A stretch of DNA of 6,750 bases from Deltaproteobacteria bacterium (GCA_031267005.1 JAIRZX010000157.1:1-6750), one strand, 5' to 3'. Positions 1 to 6,712 are shown, counted from the first letter of the stretch. Numbers and translations: made by a program. Notes: generated from the letters alone by a model not told the origin.

Positions 1-238
1 GTTATCCCCTGCAACGTATCCCACGCAAGGCGGTGATTGGGGCCTGCGGGAACGGGAGCAACGGCTTCGGCATTTGCCGTTCGGAGGCCTTCCCAAGCGG
101 GACACTGGCCCTGGACGGGCCTTAGCCCAGGACGTGCCTCAGCCCTTTCAGACGGGGTTGCGGGGCGGCTTTTCGGGGCGGGACGCGAATTAACGGCGGC
201 GGGGCCCGGCCCGCCCGTAAACTGCCGTGAGGGGCACG

Positions 239-302
239 GCCTCAACGGGCACGGACGAAAGTTGCCCGCAGCCTCAACGGACGAGGACGCGAGTTGCGCC
301 CG
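239..302. repeat. 32-bp imperfect tandem repeat, two copies
   Basis: Copy one is 239-270 and copy two is 271-302. Both start with GCCTCAACGG and share GGACG followed by AGTTGC. By eye about 24 of 32 positions agree. A looser relative begins at 136 (GCCTCA, then GACGG and GTTGC), about three unit lengths upstream, suggesting an older, eroded array. There are no unique spacers, so it is not a CRISPR array. Function is unknown. Confidence 0.6.
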
Positions 303-428
303 GGCCGGGGAAGCCCCGGCGGCTCACCCGCCCTCCCCGTCCCCTCTCCCCCGCCCCGCAAGCCCTGCTTGCACACCGCCCCGCCCCTTCTTCAGGGCCG
401 GGCCGCACCCCCGTCCAGGCCCGTCTCT

Positions 429-506
429 GCCGAGGCGGCGCCCTTCCCCGCCGAGGCGGCGCCCTTCCCAGCCGAGGCGGGGGCCTTCCCCGCCGAGGTG
501 GGGGCC
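429..506. repeat. 21-bp tandem repeat, about 3.7 copies
   Basis: Units start at 429, 450, 471 and 492, each with GCCGAGG; the last is cut at about 15 bases. The first two copies differ only in their final base, while the third and fourth carry G changes in the middle. The period is seven codons, so every frame stays open and repetitive; one plus-strand frame reads AEAAPFP repeatedly. Near-identity of the first two units suggests recent duplication or slippage. No gene can be confirmed over it. Confidence 0.85.
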
Positions 507-756
507 AGGAACTCGGCGGGGGACGTCTGCAACTCACCGGTCCCGCCCGGTCAGCAACGCCCCGGGGCCCTCTCCGTTAACGCGCAGGCCCTCACCAGGA
601 CTGCGGCGGCCCCGGAACGGGCGCCCCGGCCGGAGAACGCCCTCCCCCACGCAACCGTGGACTGCGGGGGCCCGGCATTCCGTGGCCCGCCCCCTCCTTC
701 GGGATTTCGCGGCCCCGGGCGCGTCCGCTAGGCTCCGGGAAGGACCGGCAATCCCC

Positions 757-2700
757 CTACAGGCTGACCCGTGCTCCGGAGGCCAGGCTGGCCTCGACCA
801 GGCGGTGGGACAGCCTGAACGTCAGGCGGTCCCGGAGGCCCCTGGCCTTTCCGGCCCAGGCCAGGGCCGGTTCCAGGAGAAGGACGGCCGAAGCCGGCTC
901 CCCCTCCGCCGTGAGCCAGCGGCCCAGGCGCAGGGAAAGCTCGGCCCTGTCGGGGGCCAATTCCTCCCCGGCTTCAGCGAGGGCCTCCAGCGCCAGGGCC
1001 CAGAAAGGCCCCGGGGCCGCTCCCTCTCCAGCGAGCTCCGCCAGATCCCCGGCGGCCGCGAGCGACGCTGCGGTCTCCGGGTGCCGCCAGCCCAGGCGCT
1101 CCCTTCGTAGCGCGAGGGCACGGAGGTGGAGATCCCGCGCCTCGCCGTAGAGCTTGTTCCCGCGGGCGCACTCCGCCGCCTCGGCGAGGATCCGTGCCAT
1201 GGCGGTCTCGCCCCGGGGGACTTCGGCCAGGGCTTCCCGCTCGTCCAAGACGGATTGGGCTTTGAGAAAGCCCTGTTCCGGCCCTTCCAGCTTGCCTGTG
1301 ACCCTCGCGAGGGTGATGCGGGCCGTGAGGCGCAATTCCGGGCCGTAGCGCCCGGGCGCGAAGTAATCGTCGCCGTCGCGGAGCCCTTCCGCCAGGGAGG
1401 CAACGTCCCTGAGCAGGGCGGCCGCCCGGCGCATTTCTCCGGGAAGCGGTTCCGGGCCGCCGCGGGCGAGGATCCTCCCCGTCCCGAAGAGCCCGGCCAT
1501 GCGCCGCGCCCAGCGCTCTTTCGCCACCAGGGATTCCCGATCACGGGGGCCTTGGGACGCGTCCAGTCCGAGGGAGGCCTCCCGGAGGAGCTCCAAGGCC
1601 TCCTTCTCCAGCTCCGTGCGGCCGGTGTCGTAGAGGGACTCGCCCAGCTCCGAACGGGTGAGGAGCGCGTCCCGCGACCCCGGCCCGGGCCCCTTCGGGC
1701 CCTCTTCGTCGGCCAGGAGGCGTCTCAGGTAGTCCGGGGTATGCCAGGGAAGGCCCAGCTTGGACGGATACTTAGGGTACAGAGATTCGGAAAGGGAAGC
1801 GGGGAGGTTCACGCGGGTAGTCCCGTCCGCCGCGTTTTCTGTGTACCCGCCGCCCATCATGGCCGCCAGATGGAAAAAACTCCCCAAAAGGCCGGAAGCG
1901 TACTTGGAAAAGTCGTCCGACGCCGGCAACGGCGGCAGGGACATGGGGAAGCTCGACCATTTTAACCTCTCGCTGCTCAGTTCCGCGGTTTCGAAAGCGA
2001 AGCGGTGCTCGGCGTCCATCGCCGCCGCCAGCTCCTTTCCGAGAACACCCGCGGCGCTCCCGGGGGCACCGCCGGGGGCGGAGGGCACCGAGGCCAGGCG
2101 GAGCGCGTAAGCCGCAGAGCGCGTCGAAGGCAGGTACTGCAGGCAGGCCGAGGCGAGCGCCGCCGCGCCGACGAGGCGGGCGGCCGTTTCAACCTCCGGC
2201 AATTCGCCGTCGCCGCCGGGCTCTTCCGTGGAATCGGAGAGCGCCCGGGCGCAACGGGAAAGGGCGCACCAGTACCGCAGACCCCCGGGGGAGCTGGACA
2301 GGCGGGCGACGGCCCGGACGCGGTCCCAGGCTTCCGCCGCCTCCAGCGTGGCGCCGCGCCGGACGAGTTCGTCGGCCTCCCGGTGCGCCCTTTCCAGCGC
2401 GGTTCCTCCGGGCTGGAAGCGCCATTCCGGCCATCCCTTCGGGAGCCGGGTATTCCCGTGCGGCGGTCCGGAGGTTCCGGCCTTCCCTCCCTTTTTCCCG
2501 GAAGCCTCGCGTGAGCCTTTCCGGGAACCCTTCTTGCCTGAGGGGCCCCCTCCCTTCGCGCCTGGCCTGCCGCCAGGACTCTTCGGAGCGGCATGCGCTG
2601 TCCCTGCCGCGAAAAGCAGGAGCGCCGCCGCCGAGGCCAGGGCCAGGGTTAGGGTTAGGGTTAGGGGCTGGAGAAGGAAAGCGAGATCCGGCGGGAACAC
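757..2700 (-). CDS. exported TPR-repeat protein of unknown function
   Basis: Encodes 647 residues from the chosen GTG at 2700. Residues 1-37 form a very hydrophobic signal peptide with an AHA-A cleavage site. A basic Gly/Lys/Ser-rich, probably disordered linker follows (about 39-78). The rest is Ala/Leu/Glu-rich and mostly helical. The clearest domain is at about 500-545: a kinesin-light-chain-like TPR unit with LYGEARDLHLRALALRRERLG followed by HPETAASLAAAGDLAELAGE. More TPR-like helices run to about 635, and another candidate lies at 115-132. TPRs bind peptides or proteins, so a periplasmic or envelope scaffold role is inferred; no catalytic motif is seen. GTG is preferred to an in-frame TTG at 2778 because AGGAGG lies 8 bases before it and a TATAAT box overlaps the TTG. 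Oddly, the resulting n-region (MFPPDLAF) has no basic residue, which leaves the start open to question. It is probably transcribed alone. Confidence 0.85.
   Translation of the reverse strand: MFPPDLAFLLQPLTLTLTLALASAAALLLFAAGTAHAAPKSPGGRPGAKGGGPSGKKGSRKGSREASGKKGGKAGTSGPPHGNTRLPKGWPEWRFQPGGTALERAHREADELVRRGATLEAAEAWDRVRAVARLSSSPGGLRYWCALSRCARALSDSTEEPGGDGELPEVETAARLVGAAALASACLQYLPSTRSAAYALRLASVPSAPGGAPGSAAGVLGKELAAAMDAEHRFAFETAELSSERLKWSSFPMSLPPLPASDDFSKYASGLLGSFFHLAAMMGGGYTENAADGTTRVNLPASLSESLYPKYPSKLGLPWHTPDYLRRLLADEEGPKGPGPGSRDALLTRSELGESLYDTGRTELEKEALELLREASLGLDASQGPRDRESLVAKERWARRMAGLFGTGRILARGGPEPLPGEMRRAAALLRDVASLAEGLRDGDDYFAPGRYGPELRLTARITLARVTGKLEGPEQGFLKAQSVLDEREALAEVPRGETAMARILAEAAECARGNKLYGEARDLHLRALALRRERLGWRHPETAASLAAAGDLAELAGEGAAPGPFWALALEALAEAGEELAPDRAELSLRLGRWLTAEGEPASAVLLLEPALAWAGKARGLRDRLTFRLSHRLVEASLASGARVSL
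2635..2670 (+). repeat. telomere-like hexamer tract, G-quadruplex-prone
   Basis: Six hexamers in register on the plus strand: GGCCAG twice, GGTTAG three times, then GGGCTG. They hold five runs of at least three G (2640-2642, 2646-2648, 2652-2654, 2658-2660, 2664-2667) separated by three-base loops CCA, TTA, TTA and TTA. This is the layout of vertebrate telomeric G-quadruplex DNA. On the minus strand it encodes alternating Leu-Thr and Leu-Ala, the hydrophobic core of the TPR protein's signal peptide. A gain or loss of one unit would add or remove two residues without a frameshift. The plus strand is the template strand for this gene. Confidence 0.9.
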
Positions 2701-2708
2701 GGGGACGT

Positions 2709-2714
2709 CCTCCT
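2709..2714 (-). promoter_or_regulatory. ribosome binding site of the TPR gene
   Basis: A perfect AGGAGG on the minus strand lies 8 bases before the GTG at 2700-2698. The alternative TTG at 2778 has no comparable site. This is the main reason for placing the start at 2700. Confidence 0.7.
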
Positions 2715-2777
2715 GGAGGCTGCCCGGACGGGGGCGGGTGCCGGCCCAGGGCGCTGAAATGCGGGTGAGGAACTGCA

Positions 2778-2805
2778 ATTATATAGCAAAGTGGCGGTTC
2801 CGCAA
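2778..2805 (-). promoter_or_regulatory. predicted promoter of the TPR gene
   Basis: A perfect -10 hexamer TATAAT occupies 2783-2778 on the minus strand. A weak -35 candidate TTGCGG (only TTG matches) lies at 2805-2800, with a 16-base spacer. Transcription would begin near 2771, giving a leader of about 70 bases before the GTG at 2700. The -10 box overlaps the TTG at 2778, so that TTG could not be translated from this transcript. The -10 is convincing and the -35 is not. Confidence 0.5.
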
Positions 2806-2925
2806 AAAAACCATCCGGCGATCCGGCGGGAGCCTCCCCGTCAACAGAAAGCATCGGCAGAAAGCTTCCCCGCGCTGGCGTGCAACCCTCCGCCCTTAAC
2901 CCGTCCGTCCATTTACTCTGAGGCG

Positions 2926-2955
2926 CCCCCCCCGAAAAGCCCGGTTTACCCCCCC
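2926..2955. repeat. paired C-runs (C8 and C7) in the intergenic gap
   Basis: Eight C at 2926-2933 and seven C at 2949-2955 flank a short segment containing CCCGG. On the minus strand this gives G7, G3 and G8 runs, enough for a possible G-quadruplex. The tracts lie about 120-170 bases upstream of the predicted -35 of the TPR gene and downstream of the autotransporter terminator. Such mononucleotide runs are prone to slippage. Otherwise the 2806-3076 gap holds no gene or structure that I can support. Confidence 0.75.
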
Positions 2956-3076
2956 GTGAACGGATACGCCGTTAGCGATAGCTTTGCCTGCACTCTCTTG
3001 ATTCCCATTGCGGGCGGATGAAAGGGGAGTGGAGGGTTTCCGTAACGGACTCAATCTCCGCTTGAAACCGGTAAAC

Positions 3077-3121
3077 GATTAAAAGACGGCCCCGGGGGAA
3101 CTCAATTTCCCGCCGGGGCCG
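3077..3121 (-). terminator. Rho-independent terminator of the autotransporter gene
   Basis: Arms at 3087-3100 and 3107-3121 pair over 14 base pairs with one bulged base, closing a six-base loop (3101-3106). The stem is rich in GGCCCC/GGGGCC. In the minus-strand direction it is followed by TCTTTTAATCGTTT, a good T-rich tail. It starts about 50 bases after the autotransporter stop, so readthrough into the downstream TPR gene should be limited. Confidence 0.88.
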
Positions 3122-3172
3122 CCTGTGCTTGTCTAACTCGAGAGATGGCCTTGGATCGAAAGCGAGAATTAA

Positions 3173-6154
3173 TCAGAAGGTTACCCTCAAGCTCAGGTTG
3201 GCGGAAAAGGAATCCCGCCTTCCGGCGGAGCCCTCCACCCCCATCTGGACCTCAAGCGGGCTGGAGGGCGAACTGACGATGAGCCCCAGCTCTCCCACGC
3301 CCGACGACCCGCCCAGCGACGCCTCGGGGAGGGCGTAGCCAGCGTAGGTCGCCCTTGAATCGCCGTCGAACTCATGCTCGAAATAGAGCCCGAAATACGA
3401 CTTGATGGTCGAGGTGATCGCGGCGTTAAGGCGCCCGCCCGCCCTGACCCTTGAAGAAGTGACGGAGCTGAGCGAGACCCTCTGCCCGAAGAGAATGAAA
3501 TCGTCGCCGTCCCTGTGAGTGTGGAAGTATTTGGCAGACAGATCCAGCGACCCGTCGAAGCTGTCAAAGTTTATGATGTATCCGCCTCCCGCGTGGAAGC
3601 CCCAGTACTTGGCGTCGAAGTCGTAGCTTACCTTCTCGCCGATATGCCCCCTGAAATCGCGGGTCGAAAAGTCGGCGTCGGTCTTGCCGAAGCGTACCGA
3701 CGCCTCGAAGTAGGGACGGCTGGCGTCGGGCTGGCCGATGTCGAGCCGAGCGAAAACGCCGCCGCCGAGATAGGAAAGGTCCCCCTCGCCATGCACGGAG
3801 GAGATCCCCGCGAACTCGTTGTAGGAATCGAAAGACCCGTCACCGAACTCGAGGAAGGCGCCGGCTACGAAGGGGCCGGCCGATGTGTCAGTACCTACGG
3901 CAAGGCCGATGTCGCCCGATACGCCTTTCACGTCTATGTGGGAACCCGTTTCGGTGCGCTCCCACCCGTAGCCCACCGCGGCGAAGGCGGCGACGCCGAC
4001 GGTGCCGGAGACGCTGGCCAGGGCCGTGGGTATCGCCTGCCCGGCTATCATGTCGCTTCCTCGGTTCACGAACGAGACGTCCGCGAGCGGGAGCTCGGAA
4101 AGGGCCTTGGCCTGGACGTTGGGACCTATGTTTTCCACCGTGGCCTGAACCTGCCTGGTGTTCGCGGTATAGTCGAGCCCAAGGGTTACGTCAAGCAGCC
4201 CAAGCGTGCCAACGGTAGTTTTTACCGGATCGCCGTTTGTAACAATGGGATTTGTCGAGTCAACCAAAATGAAATCCGTGCCTAACGGGATGACGTCCGT
4301 GCCGGTAAAGTTCACCCTCATTGTCGAGCCGTCGGTGCTGTTGGGATCCTTCAGCGACAGATCTGTCACCTGGAGCAGGGCTGTTCCCGCGGCTTGAGCC
4401 GCTACGGCCTGGGCGCTGGTAACCTCCAAAGTCAGGTTCTCAAAGCCTTGAATTCCGCCGAAACGTTTATTGCCCGTATAATTGACGCTGTTCAAAGCCA
4501 GCTCGTTCCCGTGGAACGCGTCGCCGGAGCCGCCGGAGTATCCGCCGAACATGTCTACTCCGGCGCCAAGATTTATATCGCCTGAAAGCGTCACGCGGTT
4601 GTTTTTTGCGGTTCCCGTACCGTTCAAGACGAAACCGCCGTAAACGGCCGAACTCAGGGCGCTTCCCTTAATTGTTACCTTGTTGCTGTTCGCGCTGGCT
4701 GTATCGCCGGAATCAGAATTGACGTTTCCCCCGTAAATGTCACCGACCACCGCCGTGACCAGAGCCTCGATCAGAACCTCGTTGCCCTCGGCGTTATCCT
4801 GCCTGGATCGTCCTCCAGCCACCCAGCCGCCGATTTCCGCGGTTTCCGTCACGTAGACGAAGTTGTTGACGGCGCTTCCGGGATCAGAGGCCGACGTCCC
4901 TCCGGCATATCCGCCAGCGACGTTGCCTCCGACCTCGCCGCCGCTCAGATAAACCTTGTTGGCTTTGGCGGTTCCGCCGGAGACGTTTCCGCCCACCACG
5001 TCCTGTCCTACCGTGCCCGCGCTCATGAAGACCTTATTTTCCTCAGCCACGTCGACTATGCCCGCATTAGTGTTCTTGTAGCGTACGCCGCCGCCTATCA
5101 CGCTATGCGTGACATCGACGTCGTCTCCGGAAATCGTTACCGTGTTGCCTTTTATCGTAACGCCAATGCCTTCGCCTACGTACGCGCCGTAGACGCTTCC
5201 GTCGCTCACGCCGTTCCCGACCGTTCCGCGCTCGAGTATAACCGTGTTTTGCTGCAATATCGGGCCGTCTCCGTTTGTCGGCTTTTTTCCGGAGGCAAGG
5301 TAGGCGCCGAAAACGTCTGAAAGGACTGTTACAGTCCCCGTGTCCCCCCGCACCTCGACCGAGTTGTATTCAAGTTTGCTGGAATCGTCGCCGAGAACCG
5401 AAGCTGGGCCGTCGACATGCGCTCCGTCAAGAAAATTAATCTTAACCTCGACGTTGTTGTTTATTATGATGGAGTTATAAGAGGCTGTTCCTGATCCCCC
5501 GTTCACGCCGTCGGACATTATGACGCCGCCGTAGACGGCGGGTATGGCCGCGGACGTGTTGATTGAGTGGTTAATTACGATCCGGTTGTAGCTGGCCACG
5601 CCCGTGCCGCCTGTCGGAACCGCCACTCCGCCCATGATTCCGCCCTGGACTTCGGCCCAGTCTGTCACGGTGACAGTATTGCCCTCAGCCCGAACGGTAC
5701 CGGTCGGATTCGCCGGGTCATACGTAGCAAATCCTCCTATGGCAAACACTAATTCACCCGTGGCATAATTCAGTATCAGGTTGTTGTTTAAGGCGATTCC
5801 AGTTTCCCCGCCTCCGGCTATTACGCTGTATCCTGCCGGAACGGCAGTGTCTACGGTCAAAGTGTGATCTTGCGGGATTGTCGCGTTTGAAGAGTTGTAT
5901 CCTTCGAATACAACTATCGCATCAATCGTGTTTAGGCCTACCGTATAACTCAGCTCTTCGTTAGGGTTTCCAGGCCACCCCCCACCGTGGTTGGCTATCA
6001 AATCCGACGTGGTGTCGCTTGACGCCGCAAGTGCAACTTCTCCCGAAAAGGCCGCCAACGCAACGGCAAACGCCAGGCAGAATATCCCGGACAAAACCCG
6101 CTGGCCCTGGCTTGACTGGGCATCTCCCGTACTGACATGCGATATGTGCTTCAA
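3173..6154 (-). CDS. autotransporter outer-membrane beta-barrel protein (type Va)
   Basis: Encodes 993 residues from the chosen TTG, a classical one-polypeptide autotransporter. Residues 1-44 are an extended signal peptide (MKHISHVSTGD start, hydrophobic core, ALA-A cleavage). The passenger (about 45-590) is Gly/Asn/Val/Thr-rich and carries about 13 N-x-V/I units at 159-555, predicted to stack as a beta-helix. A segment at about 560-680 leads to a linker at about 681-707 (AKALSELPLADVSFVNRGSD), similar in style to helices threading autotransporter barrels. The barrel spans about 717-993 with alternating aromatic/Gly strands and ends RVTF, the C-terminal Phe signal for BAM-dependent insertion. 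I see no Cys in the mature protein, typical for secretion through a barrel. No protease or lipase motif is visible, so adhesion or surface display is inferred. The open frame continues upstream to a GTG at 6223, which lacks a ribosome site; AGGAGG sits 6 bases before the TTG start base, leaving a 6-to-5-base gap, so the TTG is preferred. A monocistronic unit ended by the terminator at 3077-3121. Confidence 0.93.
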   Translation of the reverse strand: MKHISHVSTGDAQSSQGQRVLSGIFCLAFAVALAAFSGEVALAASSDTTSDLIANHGGGWPGNPNEELSYTVGLNTIDAIVVFEGYNSSNATIPQDHTLTVDTAVPAGYSVIAGGGETGIALNNNLILNYATGELVFAIGGFATYDPANPTGTVRAEGNTVTVTDWAEVQGGIMGGVAVPTGGTGVASYNRIVINHSINTSAAIPAVYGGVIMSDGVNGGSGTASYNSIIINNNVEVKINFLDGAHVDGPASVLGDDSSKLEYNSVEVRGDTGTVTVLSDVFGAYLASGKKPTNGDGPILQQNTVILERGTVGNGVSDGSVYGAYVGEGIGVTIKGNTVTISGDDVDVTHSVIGGGVRYKNTNAGIVDVAEENKVFMSAGTVGQDVVGGNVSGGTAKANKVYLSGGEVGGNVAGGYAGGTSASDPGSAVNNFVYVTETAEIGGWVAGGRSRQDNAEGNEVLIEALVTAVVGDIYGGNVNSDSGDTASANSNKVTIKGSALSSAVYGGFVLNGTGTAKNNRVTLSGDINLGAGVDMFGGYSGGSGDAFHGNELALNSVNYTGNKRFGGIQGFENLTLEVTSAQAVAAQAAGTALLQVTDLSLKDPNSTDGSTMRVNFTGTDVIPLGTDFILVDSTNPIVTNGDPVKTTVGTLGLLDVTLGLDYTANTRQVQATVENIGPNVQAKALSELPLADVSFVNRGSDMIAGQAIPTALASVSGTVGVAAFAAVGYGWERTETGSHIDVKGVSGDIGLAVGTDTSAGPFVAGAFLEFGDGSFDSYNEFAGISSVHGEGDLSYLGGGVFARLDIGQPDASRPYFEASVRFGKTDADFSTRDFRGHIGEKVSYDFDAKYWGFHAGGGYIINFDSFDGSLDLSAKYFHTHRDGDDFILFGQRVSLSSVTSSRVRAGGRLNAAITSTIKSYFGLYFEHEFDGDSRATYAGYALPEASLGGSSGVGELGLIVSSPSSPLEVQMGVEGSAGRRDSFSANLSLRVTF
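4499..5680 (-). repeat. passenger repeat region, about 13 N-x-V units
   Basis: Units of about 26-39 residues recur, each with a conserved Asn followed by a beta-strand (GNTVTI, ANKVYL, SNKVTI, NNRVTL). Most then have a short turn and V-x-GG or V-x-GAY (VYGGV, VFGAY, VYGAY, VVGGN, IYGGN, VYGGF, MFGGY). Conserved Asn residues lie near 159, 190, 227, 264, 303, 337, 373, 399, 431, 458, 491, 519 and 550 of the 993-residue protein. The units are clear in protein but diverged in DNA, so the array looks old and under selection rather than freshly amplified. A right-handed beta-helix with Asn ladders is inferred. Confidence 0.8.
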
Positions 6155-6160
6155 AATCAT

Positions 6161-6166
6161 CCTCCT
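6161..6166 (-). promoter_or_regulatory. ribosome binding site deciding the autotransporter start
   Basis: AGGAGG on the minus strand abuts an ATG at 6160-6158 with no spacer, too close for normal initiation. It lies at a workable distance of about six bases from the in-frame TTG at 6154-6152. Initiation at TTG yields a protein beginning MKHISHV; initiation at ATG would add only two residues (Met-Ile). Confidence 0.7.
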
Positions 6167-6209
6167 GTTTCTTTTTCGTTCCGAAATTTTTGGAAATGAC
6201 CGTTCCCGG

Positions 6210-6239
6210 TTAAAAGCGATCACCCGGGCTACGGCTCAA
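6210..6239 (-). promoter_or_regulatory. weak candidate promoter of the autotransporter
   Basis: On the minus strand TTGAGC (6239-6234) is followed after 18 bases by TTTTAA (6215-6210). The -35 is fair and the -10 is poor. Its position would give a leader of roughly 50 bases before the TTG start. It is the nearest candidate I can see; no stronger one stands out further upstream, where AATAAT at 6297-6292 lacks a -35 partner. Confidence 0.25.
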
Positions 6240-6560
6240 ACCATGTCGAATCCTTTTGCGGGAGACGGCTATCGCCGCCCTCCCGAGGCTAATTATTCGT
6301 TCTTGCACCCGGGCAGGCATTGCCCCCATCCAGAACATTCCTGTCCCGAACTGGCCCTAAGATTCAAGCCAGCTCGTGGCCACGGGAAAGCAGACGCGAT
6401 GGCGCGCCGCCTCATCCCGCAGAACCTGACAGGCGCTGCCAGGCTTGAAATCAGGCGCTCCGAAGGGGCGAGAGGGTGGATCGGCGCAACCGATACAGGT
6501 TCCGCCACGAAATTACAAAGCGTTAGGGAGAGATGGAAAAAAGAACAAAGGAGAGATTTT

Positions 6561-6592
6561 GAGAGAAGAAGAGAGAAGAGAGAAGAAGAGAG
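6561..6592 (+). repeat. perfect 32-bp homopurine mirror repeat
   Basis: The tract consists only of G and A on the plus strand and reads the same forwards and backwards on that strand, with its centre between 6576 and 6577. Homopurine mirror repeats are the established sequence requirement for intramolecular triplex (H-DNA). The purine bias continues to about 6608 with only two C interruptions. The tract ends about 60 bases upstream of the -35 of the right-hand gene and lies about 400 bases upstream of the autotransporter start. Confidence 0.9.
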
Positions 6593-6654
6593 CAGAAGGA
6601 GAGCAGGATAGTTGGAGAGTAGGAGTGTTAGCACTACAAAGAACTATGAAGGGA

Positions 6655-6683
6655 TTGACTCTTGAAGCTCTCCTCTGTATATT
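6655..6683 (+). promoter_or_regulatory. sigma-70-type promoter of the right-hand gene
   Basis: TTGACT at 6655-6660 and TATATT at 6678-6683 are separated by exactly 17 bases, each one mismatch from consensus. Transcription should start near 6690, leaving a leader of under 30 bases before the ATG at 6718. This is the strongest promoter in the window. Confidence 0.8.
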
Positions 6684-6706
6684 GAAAATTGAGGACGTTA
6701 ACACCG

Positions 6707-6712
6707 AAGGAG
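6707..6712 (+). promoter_or_regulatory. ribosome binding site of the right-hand gene
   Basis: AAGGAG lies 5 bases before the ATG at 6718-6720, close to ideal spacing. With the promoter just upstream it supports a real gene start at the window edge. Confidence 0.8.

Larger units (their letters stand above)
1..756. other. GC-rich stretch without a supportable gene
   Basis: Several long open frames cross this stretch on both strands, but all translate into Pro/Arg/Ser/Gly-rich low-complexity sequence with no recognisable domain. They lack convincing ribosome binding sites, and the extreme GC content makes stop codons rare, so open frames are expected by chance. The stretch lies downstream of the minus-strand TPR gene. 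I see no clear stem-loop with a T-run that would end that gene here. The only defined structure is repetitive: a 32-bp pair at 239-302, possibly with a more diverged copy near 136-167, and a 21-bp array at 429-506. It may be a decayed gene, a repeat-rich intergenic spacer, or the 3' region of the TPR transcript. Confidence 0.6.

Noticed and set aside
239..506. Possible CRISPR array
   Set aside because: The repeats are directly adjacent with no unique spacers, only two to four copies exist, and no cas gene is present.
274..537. Minus-strand Arg/Pro-rich frame resembling a basic peptide
   Set aside because: Composition follows from the GC-rich tandem repeat; no ribosome site or recognisable motif.
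294..731. Plus-strand frame with AEAAPFP heptad-codon repeats
   Set aside because: The repeat is explained by the 21-bp DNA array, every frame there is open, and the TTG start has only a weak upstream GAGG.
37..1110. 357-codon plus-strand open frame, Pro/Arg/Ser rich
   Set aside because: It starts at a TTG without a ribosome site, is low-complexity, and its 3' third runs antisense through the well-supported TPR gene; GC-rich DNA leaves such frames open by chance.
1126..1965. 279-codon plus-strand frame
   Set aside because: It is antisense to the TPR gene and its translation shows no domain; it mirrors the codon bias of the real gene.
3515..4285. 256-codon plus-strand frame antisense to the barrel
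   Set aside because: The opposite strand encodes a clear autotransporter barrel, so this frame is a shadow.
5662..5676. Palindrome CTGTCAC-G-GTGACAG resembling an operator
   Set aside because: It lies inside the autotransporter coding region and follows from the alternating Thr-Val codons there.
6020..6154. Extended signal peptide region (ESPR) of large autotransporters
   Set aside because: The N-terminal extension is only about 20 residues and lacks the aromatic/basic ESPR pattern; it is simply a longish signal peptide.
757..6154. Autotransporter and TPR gene as one operon
   Set aside because: A strong terminator at 3077-3121 and a separate promoter near 2778-2805 lie between them, so co-transcription is unlikely.
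5991..6611. Plus-strand frame ending in an Arg/Glu-rich coiled-coil-like tail
   Set aside because: The first part is antisense to the autotransporter signal peptide and the tail is just the translated GA tract; no ribosome site supports it.
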